Assembly: GCA_003138485.1 (NCBI GenBank)
Contig: PLGF01000044.1
Location: forward strand, 1-33,307
Reading direction: 5' to 3'
DNA length: 33,307 nucleotides
Source: Verrucomicrobiales bacterium
GTDB taxonomy: Bacteria; Verrucomicrobiota; Verrucomicrobiia; Limisphaerales; Palsa-1400
Under the pieces are notes generated by a model, which saw nothing but the letters and a program-made list of their open reading frames with translations, had not been told where the DNA came from and ran no database searches. The position numbers and the translations under genes are program-made. Of this stretch, positions 15,952 to 24,006 are shown piece after piece (position 1 is the first letter of the stretch; the number at the start of each line of letters is the position of its first letter).

Positions 15952-17913
15952 ATGAGTGATCGCAACTTCTCACGCCGCCGACGCGGCATGCGCTTCCGCC
16001 CCAGCGGCGGCTTCGGCCACAAACCCGACCGTTCCGCCCAGGAGGCGCGGGCCGAGGCCACGGGCAGCAAACAGCCCGACCCCCTCTTTCAAAGCCCCCG
16101 GCACGACGACGAAATTGAGCGGGCGCAAAACATCGCCGCCGGCCTGCCCCCGGAAGGCGCCCCCGCAGCGGAACAGGGCGGAGCTTCGCCTGAACAGGAA
16201 GCGCGCGACAAACGAGGCGCTTTCCGCAGACCGCGCACGGACACTCCCGCCGATGTCAGCGAGGAAAAGTTCGAGCCGGTGCCCTTGCAGACCCAGCCGC
16301 CCACTCTAATTGAACGGGTCAAGAAGGTCTTCAAGAAATTGCTGCCCGCCAAGAAGGAGGACAAGATGATCAAGGAGATCATCATCAACGCCGAATCCCT
16401 GGAAACCCGCATCGCCATCCAGGAAAACGGGCGCCTGGAGGAATTCACCATCGAGCGCTCCACCGAGGAGCGGTTGGTTGGCAGCATCTTCAAGGGAAAG
16501 GTCCGCAATCTCGAAGACCCCCTCAAGGCCGCCTTTGTCGATATTGGCTTCGAGAAGAACGCCTTTCTGCACTACTGGGACATCGTTCCCAATGCCTTTG
16601 ACAGCGGCGTCGAAGTCGTGGATCGTGGCGATGGCCGCCGCCGCGACCGGCCCCGCATCACACAGAAGGACATCCCCCGCCTTTATCCGCCCGGCAGCGA
16701 CATCATCGTCCAGGTGACCAAAGGTCCCATCGGCACCAAGGGGCCGCGGGTGACGACCAACCTCGTTCTGCCCGGCCGTTTCCTGGTGCTCCTGCCCAAC
16801 TCCGACCAAAGCGGCATCTCGCGCAAAATCGAAAACCCGGAGGAACGCCAGCGCCTCAAGAGCATCCTGCGCGAAATCAACATCCCCGAAGGCATGGGCG
16901 TCATCATGCGCACCGCTGGCGAGGGCCAGCAAAAGCGGTACTTCATCCTCGACCTCACCTTGCTCCTGGAGCAGTGGAATGAAATCCAGCAGAAGATGAA
17001 GTCCCAGCCGCCGGCTTCCTGCGTTTTCCAGGAACCCGACCTGATCGAACGGACCGTCCGCGATTTCCTCACCGAAGACGTGGCACGCGTGGTGGTTGAC
17101 AGCCCGGCGGCCTACGACCGCATGCGCGCGATGATCGCCCGTATCAACAAGCTGGCCATGAAGAAAGTCCTGCTTTACGCCGAACACCAGCCCATCTTCG
17201 ACCGCTTCAACATCAGCCGTCAATTGGAGAACGCCTTCTCTCGCCAGGTCGCGCTCAAGAGCGGCGGCCACATCGTCATTGACGAAACCGAGGCGCTGGT
17301 CGCCATCGACGTCAACACCGGACGCCACAAGAGCAACCGCGACCAGGAATCGACCATCCTGCGCGTCAACATCGAGGCGGCGGAGGAGATTTGCCGCCAG
17401 CTACGCCTGCGGAACATGGGCGGCCTTATTGTGCTTGACTTCATCGACATGAAATCCCGCCGCGACCAGCAACAGGTCTATCAGCGCATCAAGGAGGGCC
17501 TGCGCCGCGACAAGGCCAAGACCCACGTCCTGCCCATCTCACAGCTTGGGTTGATGGAGATGACCCGCCAGCGCCATTCCGAGAGCGTGCGCGCGGCGGT
17601 CTATGACGACTGCCCCTATTGCAAGGGGCGGGGCAAGGTCAAGAGCGCGATCACGATGAGCGTGGAAATCCAGCGCAAGCTCAACGAAATCCTCAAACAG
17701 CGTCCGCGCGACGAATCGGATTTCCAACTCCGCATCGCCGTCCATCCCACCGTTCTGGAGCGGCTGCGGACGGAAGACGAGAAGCTCATCATCGACATGG
17801 AGAAGCGCTATTTCGGCAAACTCTCCTTCCGGCCCGAGCCGGGCTTTCACGCCGAGCAATTCAAGATCGTCAACGTGGCGACGAACGAGGAATTGGCGAG
17901 CGAGAAGTCGTAA
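15952..17913 (+). CDS. rng: Ribonuclease E/G family endoribonuclease
   Basis: Endoribonuclease for rRNA maturation and mRNA turnover. The first ~137 residues are a basic, disordered extension (MSDRNFSRRRRGMRFRP and a Pro/Glu-rich stretch) absent from RNase G of E. coli. The catalytic region starts near MIKEIIINAESLETRIA, with an S1 domain (LVGSIFKGKV), the RNase H-like core, metal-binding Asp453 (AIDVNTGR) and Asp496 (LDFIDM), and the Zn-link CPYC with Cys554 and Cys557. The 43- and 58-residue spacings match E. coli RNase E (303/346/404). There is no long C-terminal scaffold, so it is closer to RNase G in design. It is last in the mre cluster. Confidence 0.93.
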   Translation: MSDRNFSRRRRGMRFRPSGGFGHKPDRSAQEARAEATGSKQPDPLFQSPRHDDEIERAQNIAAGLPPEGAPAAEQGGASPEQEARDKRGAFRRPRTDTPADVSEEKFEPVPLQTQPPTLIERVKKVFKKLLPAKKEDKMIKEIIINAESLETRIAIQENGRLEEFTIERSTEERLVGSIFKGKVRNLEDPLKAAFVDIGFEKNAFLHYWDIVPNAFDSGVEVVDRGDGRRRDRPRITQKDIPRLYPPGSDIIVQVTKGPIGTKGPRVTTNLVLPGRFLVLLPNSDQSGISRKIENPEERQRLKSILREINIPEGMGVIMRTAGEGQQKRYFILDLTLLLEQWNEIQQKMKSQPPASCVFQEPDLIERTVRDFLTEDVARVVVDSPAAYDRMRAMIARINKLAMKKVLLYAEHQPIFDRFNISRQLENAFSRQVALKSGGHIVIDETEALVAIDVNTGRHKSNRDQESTILRVNIEAAEEICRQLRLRNMGGLIVLDFIDMKSRRDQQQVYQRIKEGLRRDKAKTHVLPISQLGLMEMTRQRHSESVRAAVYDDCPYCKGRGKVKSAITMSVEIQRKLNEILKQRPRDESDFQLRIAVHPTVLERLRTEDEKLIIDMEKRYFGKLSFRPEPGFHAEQFKIVNVATNEELASEKS

Positions 17914-17924
17914 ATCATACCCAT

Positions 17925-17958
17925 GCGGCGCCGCGGGCCATCCCCGCCCCGGCGCCGC
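17925..17958 (+). terminator. GC-rich hairpin after the mre-rng operon
   Basis: GCGGCGCCG (17925-17933) pairs with CGGCGCCGC (17950-17958) across 16 bases, 12 bases after the RNase stop. It is well placed to end the long operon, but no T-run follows, so a Rho-dependent or RNA-stabilising role is equally possible. Confidence 0.4.
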
Positions 17959-18135
17959 GCAGCCGGAACAGTCCGGGGGCTCTCAGGTTAGGAACAAGCC
18001 CGGCCACGGCTCACTTGCGCCTGCGCAATCTGGCGATGACGTTATCAGCCTATTGCCACGTTATTTCGAGAGGGGCGCTTCCGTCAGGCGTGCCTTGGAA
18101 ATCGCCGCCGCCACGGAAGCAATGCTTTTCTGTTT

Positions 18136-18159
18136 TGCCATTTGGCATGGCAAATGGCA
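18136..18159. promoter_or_regulatory. Perfect 9-bp inverted repeat before the antitoxin gene (candidate operator)
   Basis: TGCCATTTG (18136-18144) and CAAATGGCA (18151-18159) flank a 6-base centre, ending 12 bases before the antitoxin start. Antitoxins of the AbrB/MazE fold commonly bind such palindromes in their own promoter, so it is a likely autoregulatory operator. Confidence 0.5.
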
Positions 18160-18171
18160 TAACCACTCGAA

Positions 18172-18423
18172 ATGGAAGCCGTTATCACAATGGATAAATT
18201 TGGACGCATGGTCCTTCCCGGACCAATGCGGAAGGCTTTGCAGATATCCCGGCCCGCCGCATTCAAGGCGGAAGTCATGGGCAACAAAGTGGAGCTTACG
18301 TTGGTCGCCCCGGAACGGAGCGCGGTATTGAAGAAGCGGCGCGGTCTCCTGGTGGTTTCCACCGGCGGGCGAAAATTTGACGCGGCTGAGGCCGTGGACG
18401 CGATGCGCGGGGAGCGATTCTGA
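18172..18423 (+). CDS. AbrB/MazE-fold antitoxin (VapB type)
   Basis: Antitoxin of a type II pair; it should bind the PIN toxin and its own promoter. The swapped-hairpin AbrB domain is at residues 1-45 (AVITMDKFGRMVLPGPMRKALQI, then AAFKAEVMGNKVELTLV), and the C-terminal tail (RRGLLVVSTGGRKFDAAEAVDAM) is the toxin-binding part. The 83-residue length is typical. A palindrome lies just upstream. Its TGA stop overlaps the apparent CTG start of the toxin gene. Confidence 0.85.
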   Translation: MEAVITMDKFGRMVLPGPMRKALQISRPAAFKAEVMGNKVELTLVAPERSAVLKKRRGLLVVSTGGRKFDAAEAVDAMRGERF

Positions 18424-18869
18424 GCACTTATTTTGACACATCGGCCCTGGTCGCCGCCATGGTGGAGGAGGAGGAGCATCACGGCGCGGCGTTGAGGGCG
18501 CTGGCCAGTTCCGCGGATGGCTTTACTTCCACACACGCCGTCGCTGAGACTTTTGCAACGCTGACCAGCGGGCGCTTGGAGGTTCAGCCAACCCCGGCTG
18601 AGGCGACGCAAGTGATTGATGCGAACGTCATCCGGCGGCTTCAAGTCGTTGATCTTGGGCTGAGTGACTATCAGCAGGCGATGCGCAACAGCCAAATGGT
18701 TGGCGCCCGCGGCGGCGCGATCTTTGACATGTTGCATTTGCAGGCTGCGCGCCGGGGGGCTGCGAAACGCATTCTCACCCTTAACGTCATCGTCGGGTTG
18801 CAGGATGCGGCGGTGAAGGAATTGCGCGACCGTTTGCTGAACCCAAGCCCATTACGCCGATTTGGATGA
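18420..18869 (+). CDS. PIN-domain ribonuclease toxin (VapC type), apparent CTG start
   Basis: Metal-dependent RNase toxin of the VapBC class. Reading from the CTG at 18420 gives MSTYFDTSALVAAMVEEEEHH, which starts exactly as PIN domains do, with the first catalytic Asp as residue 6. The other acidic positions are the Glu in HAVAETFATL and the Asp in FDMLHLQAARR, and the last motif is LTLNVIVGL. The first ATG in frame (18459) would remove the first strand and the catalytic Asp. CTG overlaps the antitoxin stop (CTGA) and sits five bases after GGGGAG (18409-18414), a good ribosome site, so CTG or possibly ATT at 18417 is the working start. If the start is a mutated ATG, the toxin may be weak or silent. 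Product length is 149 residues. Confidence 0.78.
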   Translation: MSTYFDTSALVAAMVEEEEHHGAALRALASSADGFTSTHAVAETFATLTSGRLEVQPTPAEATQVIDANVIRRLQVVDLGLSDYQQAMRNSQMVGARGGAIFDMLHLQAARRGAAKRILTLNVIVGLQDAAVKELRDRLLNPSPLRRFG

Positions 18870-19014
18870 ACGGCCCTTTGTGGGTTCCACGAGTTTGCCT
18901 GTACAAATGTCCAACCTCCAGCGTCAAAGCCTTGCTTTGGCTGGCTGGCGGCGGCATGATCCCCCTGTCGGAGCGGTCTTGTCCAAAATGTCTCAGACCC
19001 ATTCAAATTTCCGC

Positions 19015-19680
19015 ATGAAGTGCATTGTCACGGCGGGGCCGACTTACGAGGAACTGGACGATGTCCGGCGGCTGACGAATTTCTCGACCGGCGCCCTGGG
19101 CACGGAGTTGGCGGGGTTTCTGGCGGCGCGCGGGCATGAGGTCGTGTTGCTGCGCGGCCACTATGCGACGTGCCGCCTGGAACCGCCCGGGCCGCCCGCG
19201 CAGGTGTTCACCACCGGCGCCGATTTGCGGCGGCGCTTGCGGCGGCTGGCGGAAAAAGGGGCCGATGCCCTCTTTCACGCGGCGGCGGTCGGCGATTTCA
19301 AATTCGGGAAAATCTGGTCGCCGATGGACGGCGGCGAGTTGCGCGAAATCCGCTTGTCGAAGATTTCCACGCGAGAGGGCGTCATCCTGGCCGAGTTGCG
19401 TCCGGCGGCGAAGATCATTGTCGAACTGCGGGGATGGTTTCCAGAGGCGTATTTGGCAGGCTGGAAGTACGAGTTGGAGGGGCGCCGCGCCGAGGCGGTG
19501 GCGCGGGGCAGAGAGCAGTTGGCGGAGAACCAAACTGATGCCTGCGTGGTCAACGGCCGGGCCTACGGAAAGGGGTTCGGGCTGGTGACCCGGCGGGAGG
19601 CTTGCGAGCATCTGCGCGACAAGCCGGCTCTTTTCGCGGCGTTGCTGGCGCGGGCGGAGGTCAAAGCTCAGAAGCGCTGA
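19015..19680 (+). CDS. CoaB-like phosphopantothenoylcysteine synthetase domain protein
   Basis: Resembles the CoaB half of CoaBC (phosphopantothenate-cysteine ligase, coenzyme A synthesis). The N terminus CIVTAGPTYEELDDVRRLTNFSTG is the signature glycine-rich start of this Rossmann-like fold. Further marks are ALFHAAAVGDFKF (the dinucleotide/CTP site, normally AAAVADF), LAGWKYELEG (normally FAxET), and DACVVNGRAYG. It has 221 residues, the length of a lone CoaB domain; no CoaC decarboxylase domain is attached or adjacent. The start at 19015 fits the conserved N terminus; an ATG at 18988 would add nine residues. The altered VGDF and KYE motifs make the exact reaction uncertain. Confidence 0.75.
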   Translation: MKCIVTAGPTYEELDDVRRLTNFSTGALGTELAGFLAARGHEVVLLRGHYATCRLEPPGPPAQVFTTGADLRRRLRRLAEKGADALFHAAAVGDFKFGKIWSPMDGGELREIRLSKISTREGVILAELRPAAKIIVELRGWFPEAYLAGWKYELEGRRAEAVARGREQLAENQTDACVVNGRAYGKGFGLVTRREACEHLRDKPALFAALLARAEVKAQKR

Positions 19681-20052
19681 AGGAGCGAATTGGAACGGGG
19701 CACGGGACAGAATTCTTCGGGGATCGACTTCACCCCGTCCCTCTCTCCTTCCGCCGTCGCCTGGCTGCCTCTGCCAGGGCGTTGAAGCATTCCCGGAATT
19801 GCGCGTGCGTCCGCGAAATCACGCAATGCCGCGAGCATTGTTTTCCGCAATATCGGCATCCGCCCGGGCCGGAATTGAAAAAGTATTGCGTTAATCAATT
19901 GTTGTTGTATGTTGGCGACGTGGCCGGAAAAGGGTGGATGTTCATTGACATAGGCCGGTTTGCGGAAAGCCGGAGCGGCGAACCCGTTCCAGCGAGAGCC
20001 ACACCGCAAAAATGGCCGTTCCCTTGTGCAGGAAAAAAGGGGGGGTGGGCTT

Positions 20053-20119
20053 AACCACGGATTTCCCGGATTAACACGGATAAAGAGTTCTCATCCGTGT
20101 GCATCCATGAAATTCGGGG
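20053..20119. repeat. Imperfect palindrome of the CACGGAT/ATCCGTG type
   Basis: The core ACACGGAT (20074-20081) and ATCCGTGT (20093-20100) form an 8-bp stem with an 11-base loop. The flanks CCACGGATTTC (from 20055) and GAAATTCGGGG (20109-20119) extend the symmetry imperfectly. Sequences of this 'CACGGATT...AATCCGTG' kind are familiar to me as dispersed intergenic repeats in planctomycetes and verrucomicrobia; that part is recollection, not shown here. Confidence 0.5.
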
Positions 20120-20175
20120 TCAAATGTCTTCGTCCGCGGCCCTGCTCGCCTGGTTGCGGAAATTCAAGATGTTGC

Positions 20176-20203
20176 TTGCACAATGCAACTTATGTGGTAT
20201 TAT
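20176..20203 (+). promoter_or_regulatory. Sigma-70-like promoter candidate
   Basis: TTGCAC (20176-20181), 16 bases, then TATTAT (20198-20203) match the -35 and -10 consensus well for such a GC-rich genome. The predicted start near 20210 would give a leader of about 570 bases to the prepilin-like gene, or transcribe a separate short RNA. A partial symmetry GTTGC...GCAAC overlaps the -35 box. Confidence 0.4.
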
Positions 20204-20778
20204 GGGCACAGTGGGTGAGGGGGGGTTGTTCTTTGAAAGGCTGCGGATCGGGGGGGTGAGCGATGAACCCGTTTGAACCACGCCATGCCCCGGTTGTCGC
20301 GGCTGTAGATCCGCCTTGCGCGGAGCGCTGGCCCCTTTTCCGGCCTGCCATCCTGGCAGAGGGTGGCAATATGGATTCCAGTTGTGGCTTTTCCAACCAC
20401 GGCGACGAACAAGGTAAATCAAGGCAAATGCACCCCCCGCCCTCCCCATCCCCGAATCGAAGCGGAGCGCAGGCAGATGTGTTTGAATTCCTTCCTCTGC
20501 GGCTCTCGGCGACTCTGCGCGAGAAAGGCTGTTTTCTTTTGATCGGCTGGTGTTCCAGATTTTCACCCTCTGGCACCCTCTGGCGAGTTAAGACTCCGGG
20601 GTTTTGGGCAGATGCCAGGCGCCTATTCGCGCTTATTCGCACCTTAAACTGACGGAGGAAGGGTTACCCGAAGCTGCTGATCGGGGCGCGCCCGGTTCTG
20701 TTGCGCCCGGCGTGTCTGGGTGTCGGCGTTGTTGGTTGCGCCAGGCTCCAGGCTGCGGTAGTGTTTGTTTTCACATCC

Positions 20779-21633
20779 ATGTGTCCGACATTATCCGCGG
20801 TCAGAGCGCCGGCGCGGATGCCCGGCAGGGCGGCGTTTACGCTGATCGAGTTGCTGGTGGTGATTGCGGTGATCGCGATTTTGGCGGCACTTCTGCTGCC
20901 AGCCCTGGCTGGCGCCAAGGCGGACTCGCTGCGCATCCAATGCACGAGCAATCAGAGACAAATGGTCGTGGCATGGTCCACCTACACCTTGGACAACCGC
21001 GAGGTGTTGGTTCTCAACGGAGGGGATGAGAATGAGGTTTCCACGGTTGCCCACTTGTGGGTTTACGGCGGCAACCACGGCGACCCGGAAACGCTGACCA
21101 ACTCGCAGTATTTGACGGGCGCCCAATATGCGCTGCTGGCGCCGTCCCAACCCGCGGCGCGGCTCTATAAATGCCCGGCTGACGAATCCAGGTGGTCCGT
21201 GGGTGAGGACGGAACGCTGGTGAACGAACTTCGCAGCTATTCCATGAACAGCTACATGGGTGTCTCGGGCGCCAACCTCATGATGCCGCTTGCCCAGACC
21301 CCCGGCTACCGCGTCTATATGAAGTATGCGGACCTGGCGGCGGACCCTGTGGCCAATCGTTTCGTTTTCATGGATGTCAATCCCGCGAGCATCTGCACAC
21401 CGGGGTTTGGGGTCGATATGACGGCGGAAATGTTCATTCATTTCCCGTCCGACATGCATCGCGGTCGCGGGGTGGTGTCGTTCGCAGACGGCCACGTTGA
21501 AACCCACAAGTGGACGGACCCCAGAACGACGATCGGAGTGCCGCCGGGCCAGGGGTTTATTCCCCATGACATCGAATCACCCGGCAATCAAGACTTGGTG
21601 TGGATCACCCAGCGAACGACTTCCAAGAAGTGA
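20779..21633 (+). CDS. Prepilin-like protein with H-X9-DG domain
   Basis: Pseudopilin-like exported protein of the type common and greatly multiplied in verrucomicrobia and planctomycetes. The type IV prepilin leader [19 protein letters not shown] is near residue 16, with cleavage expected after the Ala of RAA (where most prepilins have Gly) and methylated Phe next; the hydrophobic helix follows. The C-terminal part has [13 protein letters not shown], an exact H-X9-DG motif. The frame is open to a TTG at 20701; ATGs at 20779 and 20818 are both possible, and 20779 is used here. There is no clear Shine-Dalgarno site. The role is probably surface or secretion related, but is not defined. No secretion-system genes lie nearby. 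Confidence 0.85.
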   Translation: MCPTLSAVRAPARMPGRAAFTLIELLVVIAVIAILAALLLPALAGAKADSLRIQCTSNQRQMVVAWSTYTLDNREVLVLNGGDENEVSTVAHLWVYGGNHGDPETLTNSQYLTGAQYALLAPSQPAARLYKCPADESRWSVGEDGTLVNELRSYSMNSYMGVSGANLMMPLAQTPGYRVYMKYADLAADPVANRFVFMDVNPASICTPGFGVDMTAEMFIHFPSDMHRGRGVVSFADGHVETHKWTDPRTTIGVPPGQGFIPHDIESPGNQDLVWITQRTTSKK

Positions 21634-21702
21634 CAGGGCGCGGCGGTTCTGAGCATTTTTTGCTCGCCTCAGGCCCGATCCCGGCTTAATCAAAGGAAAC
21701 TT

Positions 21703-22206
21703 ATGCAGCCACGCCCCATTGCGCTCACGATCTTCGGAATTCTCAACATCGGCTTCGGTCTGTTCGATTTTGCCAGCCTCATGTTATCCAAAATCATTGG
21801 GCACGCCAACGTGTCGGGCAACGCCCTCGTCAAAACCATGCAATCCGACCCGGCTTACGCCGCCTGGAACCGCTTCTCGGCGTGCATCACAGGGGTCTTC
21901 GGATTGGTGTTGCTGACGGCCGGAATCGGGCTGTTGCTGACGCAAAACTGGGCGCGCATTCTCTCGATTGTTTATGCCGTAACCGCCGCCATCTTTATCA
22001 TGGCCGGCTCCGTTGTCAGCTACCCGTTCGTCCAGGCGACCCTGGCTCACTTCCCGGCAGTGCCCGCCGGCATGATCGGGGCCCTCACCCTGATGGCTGT
22101 GGTCTTTGGCACCCTTCTCGGTCTGGCCTATCCGGTGTTGCTTCTTATTTTCATGACCCGTCCGAAGATCATCGCGGCGTTTGGGCCGGAGCCCCCGCCG
22201 GCTTGA
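21703..22206 (+). CDS. Small four-helix membrane protein, unknown function
   Basis: I do not recognise the family. The 167 residues contain four hydrophobic helices: IALTIFGILNIGFGLFDFASLM, ITGVFGLVLLTAGIGLLL, ILSIVYAVTAAIFIMAGSVV, and MIGALTLMAVVFGTLLGLAYPVLLLIFM. A charged loop with Asp, Lys and His lies between helices 1 and 2. AAAGGAAACTT before the ATG supplies a ribosome site. Its TGA stop overlaps a TTG (TTGA) in the frame of the next gene, which suggests the two are co-transcribed. Function unknown. Confidence 0.7.
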   Translation: MQPRPIALTIFGILNIGFGLFDFASLMLSKIIGHANVSGNALVKTMQSDPAYAAWNRFSACITGVFGLVLLTAGIGLLLTQNWARILSIVYAVTAAIFIMAGSVVSYPFVQATLAHFPAVPAGMIGALTLMAVVFGTLLGLAYPVLLLIFMTRPKIIAAFGPEPPPA

Positions 22207-22214
22207 GACCAAAC

Positions 22215-23540
22215 GTGAGCTTTCAATTCCAAAACCGGGCGCAAGCCGGCCGGCTCCTGGCCGCCAAATTGGAAGCTTATGCCGGGCGCGCGGACGTCAT
22301 TGTTCTGGGCCTGCCGCGGGGCGGCGTCCCGGTCGCGCGCGAGGTGGCGCGCCGGCTGCAAGCGCCGCTGGAGGTTTTTTTGGTCCGCAAATTGGGAGCG
22401 CCGGGGCGCGAGGAACTGGCCCTGGGCGCGATTGCCAGCGGCGGTTTTTGTTTTCTTAATGACAGCGTCGTCGCCTCCCTGCGCGTCTCGCGCCAGGTCA
22501 TCGACCGGATCATCGCCCGCGAACAGACCGAGTTGGAGCGCAGGGAACTGGCCTATCGCACCAGGCCCGCGACGGAGTTGCGGGACCGCGTCGTGATTCT
22601 GGTCGATGACGGCCTTGCCACGGGGGCGTCCATGCGTGTCGCCGTCATGGCCGTGCGCCAGCGCCATCCGGCCCGGGTGGTGGTGGCCGCGCCGGTGGCG
22701 GCGCCGGAGACCTTCCAGGAGTTTCAGGGCGAGGTGGACGAAATCGTTTGCGTGGAAACACCCGACAACTTTCGCGGAGTGGGGCAGTGGTACGAGGATT
22801 TCGAGCAGACCAGCGACGACGAGGTGCGCCGGTTGCTGGCGGAAGCGGACAAACTGCCGAGCGCCGCGCTGACAGAATCACCTTCGCCCCTGGACGCGGA
22901 CGTCCAGGTGCCAGCCGGAAGCGTGTTGCTGCAAGGAAGACTGGCCATCCCCGACGGCGCCAGCGGCGTGGTGATCTTCGCGCATGGCAGCGGCAGCAGC
23001 CACCACAGTCCCCGCAACCGCTTCGTCGCCGACGCCCTGCGCCAGGCGGGCTTGGGCACTTTGCTCTTCGATTTGCTCTCGCCCGCCGAAGAGTCGATGG
23101 ACCGCGAGACTGCGCGCCTTCGATTTGACATCGCGCTGCTGGCCGAACGGCTCATCTGTTCCGTGGACTGGCTGGCCGGCCGCACGGAGGCGGCCAAATT
23201 GCCGCTAGGTTTGTTTGGCGCCAGCACGGGCGCGGCGGCGGCTCTGCTCGCGGCGGCGCGGCGGCCGGAATTGGCGCGAGCGGTGGTTTCCCGCGGCGGC
23301 CGGCCGGACCTGGCGGGCGCCGCGCTGGGGGACGTGAGCGCGCCGACCCTGCTCATTGTCGGCGGCGACGACACTCCGACGCTGGAATTGAACCGGCAGG
23401 CGATGCGGCGGTTGCGCTGTGAAAAGCGGCTGGAAATCGTGCCGGGCGCAACGCATTTATTCGAAGAGCCGGGGACGCTTGGACAAGTGGCACGCCTGGC
23501 TGCGGAATGGTTCCAGGAAAAAATGAATGTGGAGCGGTGA
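22215..23540 (+). CDS. Phosphoribosyltransferase-alpha/beta hydrolase (dienelactone hydrolase-like) fusion
   Basis: Two-domain protein of 441 residues. The N-terminal half (about 1-215) is a type I phosphoribosyltransferase fold: LGLPRGGVPVAREVA, FLVRKLGAPGREELALGAIASGG, and the PRPP loop VILVDDGLATGASM. The C-terminal half (about 230-441) is an alpha/beta hydrolase with nucleophile Ser337 in GASTG, the acid in IVGGDDTP, and the base in PGATHLFEEPG; AHGSGSSHHSPRN forms the oxyanion region. This fusion is known in actinobacteria and others, with no settled function. The GTG at 22215 fits the start (SFQFQNRAQAG); TTG at 22203 overlapping the previous stop is an alternative. Substrates cannot be inferred. 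Confidence 0.88.
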   Translation: MSFQFQNRAQAGRLLAAKLEAYAGRADVIVLGLPRGGVPVAREVARRLQAPLEVFLVRKLGAPGREELALGAIASGGFCFLNDSVVASLRVSRQVIDRIIAREQTELERRELAYRTRPATELRDRVVILVDDGLATGASMRVAVMAVRQRHPARVVVAAPVAAPETFQEFQGEVDEIVCVETPDNFRGVGQWYEDFEQTSDDEVRRLLAEADKLPSAALTESPSPLDADVQVPAGSVLLQGRLAIPDGASGVVIFAHGSGSSHHSPRNRFVADALRQAGLGTLLFDLLSPAEESMDRETARLRFDIALLAERLICSVDWLAGRTEAAKLPLGLFGASTGAAAALLAAARRPELARAVVSRGGRPDLAGAALGDVSAPTLLIVGGDDTPTLELNRQAMRRLRCEKRLEIVPGATHLFEEPGTLGQVARLAAEWFQEKMNVER

Positions 23541-23573
23541 AGCGTCGCGGGGCAACGCTTGACCGCTCCATGA

Positions 23574-23986
23574 GTGATTCCGGCAAAGCTGTAAGCCGAA
23601 TTTTGTCTGCCCCGATAAATCGGGGGAGAGGATCATTTGTCTCAGCAGCCGTACCCGAAACCCGTCCCGCTTGGCGGGAACTGGAGCGGGCCGCTCCGGG
23701 GTTTCCTATTTGGCCTTGCACCCGACGGGGTTTTCCGTGCCTTGCCGATTACTCGGCAAGCGGTGAGCTCTTACCTCGCCTTTTCACCCTTGCCTCGCTC
23801 TTGCGAGCGGGGCGGTCTGTTTTCTGTGGCACTGTCCGTGGCAGCGCTTGCGCGCTGTCCCCGCGTGTATCCTGCAACGGCGCGGGCGCCCCTGCAGGTT
23901 ACGCGGCATCGCGCCCTCTGGTGTTCGGACTTTCCTCCTCCGGCCCGCGAGGGCCGAAAGCGATCCTCCGCTCTCCCGGAATCAAC
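23574..23986 (-). ncRNA. rnpB: RNase P RNA (class A)
   Basis: Catalytic RNA that removes 5' leaders from tRNA precursors. On the reverse strand the universally conserved blocks occur in order: GAGGAAAGTCCGAACACC near the 5' end, then AGGGTGAAAAGGCGAGGTA and AGAGCTCACCGC, GCAAGGCCAAATAGG, and ATTCGGCTTACAG near the 3' end. Helix P1 is a perfect match between TGATTCCGG at the 5' end (reverse strand of 23976-23984) and CCGGAATCA at the 3' end (reverse strand of 23576-23584). The ~410-nt length fits bacterial class A RNA. Ends are placed from P1. The zinc-ribbon protein gene is 20 bases upstream on the same strand. Confidence 0.95.
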
Positions 23987-24006
23987 CTAAATGTAACCCC
24001 TGCCGC

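Larger units (their letters stand above)
19681..20778. other. Long non-coding region with repeats and a promoter-like site
   Basis: These 1.1 kb carry no gene I trust. They contain the 21-base copy of the 7542 element end at 19743-19763 followed by a small CTGGC/GCCAG hairpin, an imperfect long palindrome at 20053-20119, a good promoter-like sequence at 20176-20203, two runs of seven G downstream of it, and a short tandem CCCTCTGGCA repeat near 20569-20584. Open frames on both strands (for example 20263-20652 forward and 20190-20642 reverse) have no recognisable domain. A non-coding RNA or a long leader of the prepilin-like gene is possible. Confidence 0.5.

Noticed and set aside
20190..20642. 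Reverse open frame of 150 residues with FSRRVAESRRG
   Set aside because: This kind of phrase is typical of spurious frames over dispersed intergenic repeats; there is no domain and no ribosome site.
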